DNA of 19,118 bases from Campylobacterales bacterium. GTDB lineage: Bacteria; Campylobacterota; Campylobacteria; Campylobacterales; QNZT01. Shown piece by piece: positions 13,782 through 19,118 of this stretch; positions within the stretch are counted from its first letter, which is position 1; the number at the start of each line of letters is the position of its first letter. Position numbers and translations under genes: made by a program. The stretch is taken from positions 1 through 19,118 of the forward strand of contig JALUNR010000239.1 of NCBI GenBank assembly GCA_027055005.1, in the 5' to 3' direction. The notes under the pieces were generated by a model. It saw nothing but the letters and a program-made list of their open reading frames with translations. It ran no database searches and had not been told where the DNA came from.

Positions 13782-15455
13782 TTGAGATTTTCAAAAACAT
13801 TTTTGCCAACAACAAAAGAAGCACCAAAAGATGCAGTGCTTCCTAGCCATATATACCTTGTAAGAGCAGGGTTTGTTTCTCAGATAGGTAGTGGGATATA
13901 TAACTTTTTACCACTTGGAAAGATAGTGCTTGATAGGATAAGAGCTATTGTAAAAGAGGAGTTAGATAAAGCTGGGTGTCAGGAAACTCAGCTTGGTTTT
14001 GTAACTCCACTAAGTCTTTGGGATGAAAGTGGAAGAAGTGCTAAGTTTGGAAGTGAGCTTTTAAGGTTTAAAGATAGAAAGAACAATGATTTTGTTTTGA
14101 GTCCCACAAATGAAGAGGCTATGGTGGATTTGGTTAGAAACAGGCTTACTAGTTATAAGCAACTTCCTCAAAATCTTTATCAGATAAATACAAAATTTCG
14201 TGATGAAGCAAGACCTAGATATGGCCTTTTGAGAGGTAGAGAGTTTTTGATGAAAGATGGGTATAGCTTTCATGAAAGTTATGAGGATTTGGATCGTGAG
14301 TATGATTTGATGCAAAAAACTTACTCTAAAATACTTGATAGACTTGGGCTTGATTTTAGAGTTGTTGAAGCTGATAGTGGTGCGATAGGTGGAAGTGGAA
14401 GTAGAGAGTTTATGGTACTAGCTGATAATGGAGAAGATGATATAGTAGTTTGTGGTTCATGTGAGTATGGAGCAAATATTGAAGCAGCTAAAAGAGTAAA
14501 AAAAGAGTATCAGCATAAAGTATTAGAGTTAAAAGAGATTCATACACCAGAAAGTAAGACAATAGATGAGTTAGCAGAGTTTTTTAGTTTGCCTAAAACT
14601 CAGTTTGTAAAAGCAGTTGCTAAAAAAGCTATTTATGAGGATAAGGATGAAGTTGTTATCTTTTTTATTAGAGGTAGTGAGGAGCTTCAAGAAACAAAAG
14701 CTTGTAGTTTTGTTGGAGCTATCGAGCTTATAGATGCAGATGAAAGTGAACTTGAAAATCCTGGTTTTATAGGGCTTGATATTGCGGGAGTTAGAAAAGT
14801 AGTTGATATTGAGTTAAAAGATGAAGAAAACCTTATAACTGGAGCAAATAAACAAGATTATCACTTACAAGGTTACTCTTTAAAAGGTAAAGAGTTTGAG
14901 TATGCAGACTTAGTAACTGTAAGAGAAGGAGATAAGTGTGTATCGTGTGGTGGAGAACTTAGTATCACTAAGGGAATAGAAGTTGGACATATCTTTAAAC
15001 TTGGAGATAGATACTCAAAAGCTTTAGATGCTACATTTTTAGATAGAAATGGGAAAAGAGTTCCATATATTATGGGAACTTATGGGATTGGAGTTAGCCG
15101 ACTTGTAGCAGTAGTTGTTGAGCAATCTCACGATGAAAAAGGTATCATTTGGACTAAAAATTCATCTCCTTTTGAGGTAGTTGTTATCATCTCAGATATT
15201 AAAAAAGATGATCAAAGAGATTTTGGTGAAAAACTTTATGAGGATTTGAAAGCTAAAGGAGTTAGAGTAGCTCTTGATGATAGAGGTGAGCGATTTGGAT
15301 TTAAGATGAGTGATTTTGAACTTATTGGGATACCAAAGGCAGTGATAGTTGGTAAAAAGCTAAAAGATGGAGAGGTTCAGATAGTAAAAAGAGCTACTTT
15401 AGAAAAGATAGATGTAAAAACTGATGAAGTTATGCAAAGGGTTTTGGAACTATAA
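13782..15455 (+). CDS. proS: Prolyl-tRNA synthetase, bacterial type with editing domain
   Basis: The 557-residue class II synthetase charges tRNA-Pro. The start is a TTG (13782) with AAGGA at 13770-13774 seven bases upstream; MRFSKTFLPTTKE is the expected N-terminus, so the unusual start codon is well supported. Motif 1 lies around residues 35-65. Motif 2 is FRDEARPRYGLLRGREFLMKDGYSF and motif 3 is MGTYGIGVSRLVAVVVEQ. Between motifs 2 and 3, about 225-385, lies the INS editing domain of bacterial ProRS, with FVKAVAKKAI and a CVSCGGEL pair just after it. The anticodon-binding domain occupies the last 110 residues. It is the first gene of a run with fxsA, a Dsb-like gene and hemC, and its stop directly abuts the next start. 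Confidence 0.96.
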   Translation: MRFSKTFLPTTKEAPKDAVLPSHIYLVRAGFVSQIGSGIYNFLPLGKIVLDRIRAIVKEELDKAGCQETQLGFVTPLSLWDESGRSAKFGSELLRFKDRKNNDFVLSPTNEEAMVDLVRNRLTSYKQLPQNLYQINTKFRDEARPRYGLLRGREFLMKDGYSFHESYEDLDREYDLMQKTYSKILDRLGLDFRVVEADSGAIGGSGSREFMVLADNGEDDIVVCGSCEYGANIEAAKRVKKEYQHKVLELKEIHTPESKTIDELAEFFSLPKTQFVKAVAKKAIYEDKDEVVIFFIRGSEELQETKACSFVGAIELIDADESELENPGFIGLDIAGVRKVVDIELKDEENLITGANKQDYHLQGYSLKGKEFEYADLVTVREGDKCVSCGGELSITKGIEVGHIFKLGDRYSKALDATFLDRNGKRVPYIMGTYGIGVSRLVAVVVEQSHDEKGIIWTKNSSPFEVVVIISDIKKDDQRDFGEKLYEDLKAKGVRVALDDRGERFGFKMSDFELIGIPKAVIVGKKLKDGEVQIVKRATLEKIDVKTDEVMQRVLEL

Positions 15456-15872
15456 ATGTTTTATTTTTTACTATACATCTTACTAGAAACTTTAATAACT
15501 GTAAATATTTCTTCTAAGATTGGAGGATTTAATACATTTTTAGAGATTGTTATTTCGGCATTTATTGGTTTATTTTTATTAACAAATTTTCGCTACACTT
15601 TGGCGAACAATGCGATGATGCTTTTTAGTAAAGATATAAGTATTGAGGAGTTCCAAAAGCTTAGTATATTTTCATTTTTAGGAGCTATACTTTTGATAAT
15701 TCCTGGTTTTTTTAGTGATATTTTAGGTCTGCTTTTACAGTTTGGTGCTGTGGGTACATTTTTTGCTAAAAAGATTTTTGGTTTAAAATATAAAAACAAT
15801 AATAAAAACAGAGGAGAAAAAAACGATGAAATTATCGATGTCGAAGTTGTTAATGACAAGTTTGTTGAGTAG
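15456..15872 (+). CDS. fxsA: FxsA family inner-membrane protein
   Basis: The 138-residue protein has hydrophobic segments at about 1-15, 26-45 and 70-98 and a charged C-terminal tail. The segment FLGAILLIIPGFFSDILGLLLQF matches the family signature (aG.LLi.PGF.sDi.GllL). FxsA is known in E. coli for reducing exclusion of phage T7 by the F plasmid; its normal role is unknown. Its ATG abuts the proS stop with no spacer, pointing to translational coupling. Its last 47 bases overlap the signal-peptide region of the next gene in another frame. Confidence 0.8.
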   Translation: MFYFLLYILLETLITVNISSKIGGFNTFLEIVISAFIGLFLLTNFRYTLANNAMMLFSKDISIEEFQKLSIFSFLGAILLIIPGFFSDILGLLLQFGAVGTFFAKKIFGLKYKNNNKNRGEKNDEIIDVEVVNDKFVE

Positions 15873-16686
15873 TGCGATTTTAAGTGCTTCATCAATAGAT
15901 AGTAAAATAGAAAACTTTTTTAAAAGTGCTATAAACGGAAGAAATGGATTATATAAAATAAAAACTATCAAAGTAAAAGACCATAAAGATTTAAAACAAA
16001 TACCTGGGTGGAAAGTTTACTTTGTAGATATAGATTTGGATATGCTTAAAGGACCAAATAAAGGTGATATGATGGTTCATGAAAAAGTATTTACAAATGG
16101 TGAGTATATAGCAAAAGACTTTTTAGATATAGATAATCACTCTAGTTTAAAAAGAGAGATAGCAGTTGATATAACTGACAAATCTATATATAATAAAGAA
16201 CATTTGCTTTATGGAACAGGAAATGAACCTCATAAAATAGTAGCTATCAGTGACCCTCTTTGTCCTTTTTGTCAAGATTTTATGCCAAAGTTTTTAAAAG
16301 CTGTTAAAGAACATCCTGGTAAAGTTGCAGTTTATTATTATCATTTACCACTTGGGCGATTGCATCTTGCTTCCCCTACTATGTCCAAACTTATGTTAGT
16401 AGCAAAGCAAAAGGGTGTAAAAGATGTAGAACTTAAAACATATGAAAATAAAGATTACTTTGTAACAGATGAAAAAGATGAAGATAAAACTATAAGAGCT
16501 TTCAATAAAGTGATGGGAACAAATATCACAAAAGAAGAGATTCACAAACCAGAGATAGAAGCAAAACTAAAAGAGGATAAAAAATATATAGATGCACTTA
16601 TGATAAGTGGTACTCCTACTATATATGTAGATGGTAAAAAAGATGCTTCAAGAACAAAATACAAATCAATCTTAGGTATAAAGTAA
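15826..16686 (+). CDS. Periplasmic DsbC/DsbG-like thiol:disulfide oxidoreductase
   Basis: The 286-residue protein has an N-terminal signal peptide (MKLSMSKLLMTSLLSSAILSASS, cut near 22). A region of about 100 residues follows that may serve as a dimerisation or substrate-binding domain. The thioredoxin fold begins near 136, with active site C146-P-F-C149 in ISDPLCPFCQDF and a Thr-cis-Pro (T263-P264) in MISGTPTIYVDG. The insertion between them is helical. This layout fits disulfide isomerases or reductases of the DsbC/DsbG/thioredoxin-4 group acting in the periplasm. The true substrate is not visible. The ATG is supported by GAGGAG about nine bases upstream, although it overlaps the fxsA coding end by 47 bases. 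An in-frame ATG four codons later would still leave a signal peptide. Its stop abuts the hemC start. Confidence 0.85.
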   Translation: MKLSMSKLLMTSLLSSAILSASSIDSKIENFFKSAINGRNGLYKIKTIKVKDHKDLKQIPGWKVYFVDIDLDMLKGPNKGDMMVHEKVFTNGEYIAKDFLDIDNHSSLKREIAVDITDKSIYNKEHLLYGTGNEPHKIVAISDPLCPFCQDFMPKFLKAVKEHPGKVAVYYYHLPLGRLHLASPTMSKLMLVAKQKGVKDVELKTYENKDYFVTDEKDEDKTIRAFNKVMGTNITKEEIHKPEIEAKLKEDKKYIDALMISGTPTIYVDGKKDASRTKYKSILGIK

Positions 16687-17631
16687 ATGAAAAAACTAGT
16701 TATAGCAACAAGAGGAAGTCAGTTAGCTCTTTGGCAAAGTGAGCATATCAAGAGTGTTTTAGAAAAGAGTTATGAAGGATTAGAAGTAGAGCTAAAAGTT
16801 ATGAAAACTAAAGGAGATAAAATCCTAGATACTCCTTTAGCAAAGATAGGTGGAAAAGGACTTTTTACTAAAGAACTTGAAGATGCAATGCTCGCTGGTG
16901 AGGCTCATATAGCTGTTCATAGTTTAAAAGATGTTCCGACTATTTTTCCTAATGGCTTAGTTCTTGGGGCTATAACTAAAAGAGAAAATCCAAAAGATGC
17001 GATTTTGAGTCAAAAATATGAAGATATAGACTCTCTTCCACAAGGTGCAATAGTTGGAACTACAAGTTTAAGAAGAAGAATGCAAATCTTAGCTTATAGA
17101 CCAGATTTAAAAATAAAAAACCTTAGAGGAAATGTTAATACTAGGCTTAGAAAACTAAAAGATGGAGAGTTCGATGCAATTATTTTAGCAACGGCAGGTA
17201 TAAAAAGACTTGGATTTGAAAATGAGGTAAAATACTTCACTCCTATAAAAAAATCTATTATGATACCAGCGATGGGACAAGCAGCTCTTGGTATAGAGTG
17301 TATTGATGATGAGAAGGTTTTGGATATAGTTTCTATTTTAAGAGACTCCGATGCAATGATAGAAACAACTATTGAAAGGGATTTTGTAGATGTTTTGCAA
17401 GGAGGTTGTCAAGTACCTATTGGAGTAAATGCAAAAATAAAAGATAAAACTATAACAGTTAGAGCGATAGTAGGTATGCCAAATGGAGATAAAATGATAA
17501 AAGAAAAATTATATGTTTCTAAAAAAGATTATAAATCCATAGGAAAAGAGTTAGCAGATATCATGGTTGAACAAGGTGCCGTTAAGTTACTAAAAGAAGC
17601 TGAAGAGATAGCATTAAAAGAGATATTGTAA
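16687..17631 (+). CDS. hemC: Hydroxymethylbilane synthase (porphobilinogen deaminase)
   Basis: The 314-residue enzyme joins four porphobilinogens into hydroxymethylbilane for heme and related tetrapyrroles. Family segments are intact: IATRGSQLALWQ, IGGKGLFTKELE, AVHSLKDVPT with catalytic D82, GTTSLRRR, LRGNVNTRLRKL, and LQGGCQVPIGV, whose C241 carries the dipyrromethane cofactor. Length is standard. The ATG directly follows the stop of the Dsb-like gene, so hemC is the last member of the proS-fxsA-dsb-hemC run and relies on coupled translation or an upstream ribosome site within that gene. A hairpin 30 bases downstream may mark the transcript end. Confidence 0.96.
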   Translation: MKKLVIATRGSQLALWQSEHIKSVLEKSYEGLEVELKVMKTKGDKILDTPLAKIGGKGLFTKELEDAMLAGEAHIAVHSLKDVPTIFPNGLVLGAITKRENPKDAILSQKYEDIDSLPQGAIVGTTSLRRRMQILAYRPDLKIKNLRGNVNTRLRKLKDGEFDAIILATAGIKRLGFENEVKYFTPIKKSIMIPAMGQAALGIECIDDEKVLDIVSILRDSDAMIETTIERDFVDVLQGGCQVPIGVNAKIKDKTITVRAIVGMPNGDKMIKEKLYVSKKDYKSIGKELADIMVEQGAVKLLKEAEEIALKEIL

Positions 17632-17661
17632 ATACTTTCTAAAAAAATTCCCAAATTTATT

Positions 17662-17692
17662 TATTATCACATCTTTTGGTGTGGTGATAATA
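17662..17692. repeat. Hairpin between hemC and the efflux operon
   Basis: TATTATCAC (17662-17670) and GTGATAATA (17684-17692) are exact reverse complements around a 13-base centre. No T tract follows on either strand, so termination is possible but unproved. The arms carry ATTATC/GATAAT words also found in Fur boxes, but spaced too far apart for a normal box. Confidence 0.5.
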
Positions 17693-17740
17693 TATAAAAA
17701 ACTATATAGATATGGTTTTTGAGTGCATGGAGATAAAAAA

Positions 17741-18958
17741 ATGAGATGGTTAGTTATATTTTTACCTTTGTTTTTGTTTGGTGAAGATTTAAAAAGTTTG
17801 TTAGATGATATAAACTCAAACAATCTTATAAAAGCGAAAGTTTATGAAGTAAAATCAAAGAAAAAAGAGTTTGAGAGTATCAAAGCTTCAAAATTTCCTA
17901 CTTTAGATGTGGGTGGAGTTTATCAAAGTGTAGATAATGCAAATATATTTTTCCCTAAAAGGATAAAAAGCAGTTATGGAAAACTATCATATGAACTTTA
18001 TGATGGAGGATATAAGAGTTTATTGGCTAGAGGAGCTTTTAGAGATAAAAAAGCTTTGGAGTATCAAAAGAAGTATTTTACAAACTCTTTGATGTTAGAT
18101 ATTGTCAAGGATTATTTTACTATCCAAAATATGGGTGCAAAGTTAAAAGCACTTTATGACAAACAAAAAAGTCTAAAAGCTCAACTTGAAAGAGTTAAAA
18201 AGTTTATCAAAGCAGATTTAGCTTCAGATGATGATTTTTACAAACTAAAGTCAGCTTATGAGACAAACCGGTATGATATAAAAGAGTTAGAGTATCAAAA
18301 AGAGATGCTTAAAAAGATTTTAGAGATAAAAGTTGGCAAAAAGATTTCCTCTTTTGATAGCTCTTATTTTGAAAACAAACAAATAGACTTTAGAGAAGAT
18401 AATGAGATAAAAGCCATAAAGGAGAGTATAAAATCTCTTGGATTTAACAAAAAAGCGATAAGTAGTGTTTATAAACCCCATTTAATGCTAGAAGATACTT
18501 ACTCAAACTATGATTATGGCGGGGTGGATTCACTTCATCCAGCAGGTATAGATCATCAAAACAAAATAACTCTTAGTGCAAATTGGAGGCTTTTTGATGG
18601 GCAAAGTTCTAAAAAAAAGAGGTTATCTTTGCTATTTAAACAAAAGGCTTTAAAAGAGCAGTTAAAGTACAAGATAAAGTTAAAGAAAATGCATTTTAAA
18701 ATGGCAAAAAAGAGGTTAAAAGTAGATATGCAAAATATCCAGAGTGTTAAAAGTGCTTTAAAGTCTGCAAAAAGTAGTTTTAGTTTAACTAAGAAAAAGT
18801 ATGAAGCAGGTCTTAGTGATATAGAGAGTTATTTTGATGCTTTGGCAAAACTATCTTTTACAAAAGCACTCTATGCGACGGCTAAAAATCAGTTAGAGAT
18901 AGATTTGGGGGCTTATTATTTTTATAGTGGAAGAGATATAAGGAAGTTTATAAGATGA
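17741..18958 (+). CDS. TolC-family outer-membrane efflux protein
   Basis: The 405-residue protein belongs to the outer-membrane factors that form the exit duct of tripartite pumps. The ATG at 17741 gives a clean signal peptide (MRWLVIFLPLFLFG) and has GGAG at 17729-17732 eight bases upstream. The GTG at 17723 would add six polar residues in front and is rejected. Two similar halves of long alpha-helical hairpins are visible, about 95-190 (AKLKALYDKQKSLKAQLERVKKFI) and 300-385 (SVKSALKSAKSSFSLTKKKYEAGL), with beta-strand segments such as YGKLSYELYDGGYKS and ITLSANWRLFDGQSSKKK between them. The family's KKYEAGLSDIESYFDAL element is present. The stop overlaps the start of the membrane-fusion gene (ATGA), showing an efflux operon. 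The transported substrate cannot be read from this part. Confidence 0.88.
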   Translation: MRWLVIFLPLFLFGEDLKSLLDDINSNNLIKAKVYEVKSKKKEFESIKASKFPTLDVGGVYQSVDNANIFFPKRIKSSYGKLSYELYDGGYKSLLARGAFRDKKALEYQKKYFTNSLMLDIVKDYFTIQNMGAKLKALYDKQKSLKAQLERVKKFIKADLASDDDFYKLKSAYETNRYDIKELEYQKEMLKKILEIKVGKKISSFDSSYFENKQIDFREDNEIKAIKESIKSLGFNKKAISSVYKPHLMLEDTYSNYDYGGVDSLHPAGIDHQNKITLSANWRLFDGQSSKKKRLSLLFKQKALKEQLKYKIKLKKMHFKMAKKRLKVDMQNIQSVKSALKSAKSSFSLTKKKYEAGLSDIESYFDALAKLSFTKALYATAKNQLEIDLGAYYFYSGRDIRKFIR

Positions 18959-19118
18959 AAAGAGTTTTATTTTTGATATTTGTTTTAGTAAAAGTTGTTT
19001 TTGCTGATGAGGTATATGCAACTTTTGATGTGATGGCTTTAAAAAACTCAAATCTAGCTTTTAGTACCACTGGAGAAGTGGATAAAGTTTTAGTTGATGT
19101 AGGAAGCAAAGTAAAAAA
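18955..19118 (+). CDS. Periplasmic adaptor (membrane-fusion protein) of an efflux pump, 5' fragment
   Basis: The ATG at 18955 overlaps the TolC-family stop. The visible 54 codons run off the window edge. They begin with a signal peptide (MKRVLFLIFVLVKVVFA, cleavage before DEVYA). A segment then follows with the start of the lipoyl-like/barrel-sandwich domain: STTGEVDKVLVDVGSKVK matches the G.v..v.V..Gd.VkkG pattern of HlyD/RND adaptors. It would bridge an inner-membrane transporter, presumably encoded downstream, and the outer-membrane duct. Whether the pump is RND or ABC type cannot be told. Confidence 0.75.
   Translation, partial: MKRVLFLIFVLVKVVFADEVYATFDVMALKNSNLAFSTTGEVDKVLVDVGSKVK

Noticed and set aside
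17723..17743. GTG at 17723 as the TolC-family start
   Set aside because: It would place six polar residues before the signal peptide; the ATG at 17741 has a well-spaced GGAG and a clean signal sequence.
17614..17823. Minus-strand 69-codon frame over the hemC/efflux junction
   Set aside because: It overlaps two real genes and the hairpin, with low-complexity content and no plausible ribosome site.
1..19118. Mobile elements, prophage, toxin-antitoxin or defence genes
   Set aside because: No transposase, integrase, terminal repeats, or defence-type domains were found; genes are housekeeping, redox, envelope and efflux functions with uniform composition.

Overview
The window is AT-rich (roughly 70% A+T by eye) and looks like chromosomal DNA of a Campylobacterota (epsilonproteobacterium). 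The main clues are a desulforubrerythrin of the Campylobacter Rrc type, an htrA / response regulator / histidine kinase order like Campylobacter jejuni htrA-cprR-cprS, a CcoG gene pointing to a cbb3-type oxidase, and a ferredoxin-thioredoxin-reductase/rhodanese fusion. The genus cannot be fixed from this window. I saw no tRNA, rRNA, CRISPR array, insertion sequence or prophage gene. Genes are tightly packed and the longest gene-free stretch is about 266 bases.

Layout. Positions 1-1390 (+) hold the 3' two thirds of a YyaL/DUF255-type protein cut by the window edge. Positions 1545-2716 (+) are a two-gene oxidative-stress operon, a Dps-like ferritin followed by desulforubrerythrin, behind a promoter flanked by two near-identical palindromes. 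A compact bidirectional terminator separates it from cysteine synthase (2734-3645, -). A small exported helical protein (3741-4265, +) overlaps tail to tail with an envelope-stress operon on the minus strand: HtrA protease, OmpR-type regulator, sensor kinase (7564 down to 4219). A 266-base spacer rich in dyads and carrying a 10-codon ORF follows. Beyond it on the minus strand lie the FTR/rhodanese fusion (7831-8571), CcoG (8654-10096), a PAS-PAS-GGDEF-EAL protein (10216-12297), and DUF2892 membrane protein plus PurM (12443-13679). A divergent promoter region leads to a plus-strand operon: proS, fxsA, a periplasmic DsbC/DsbG-like thiol protein and hemC (13782-17631). The window ends in an efflux operon: TolC-like outer-membrane protein and the start of a membrane-fusion protein.

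Themes. Much of the window concerns redox and envelope homeostasis in a microaerophile: peroxide and iron handling (Dps-like protein, desulforubrerythrin), thiol and sulfur chemistry (CysK, FTR/rhodanese, Dsb-like protein), respiratory-oxidase copper loading (CcoG), heme synthesis (HemC) and periplasmic protein quality control (HtrA with its two-component system). The genes are mostly recognisable. The least explained signals are the twin 21-bp palindromes before the ferritin/rubrerythrin operon, the structured 7565-7830 spacer, and the FTR/rhodanese fusion.
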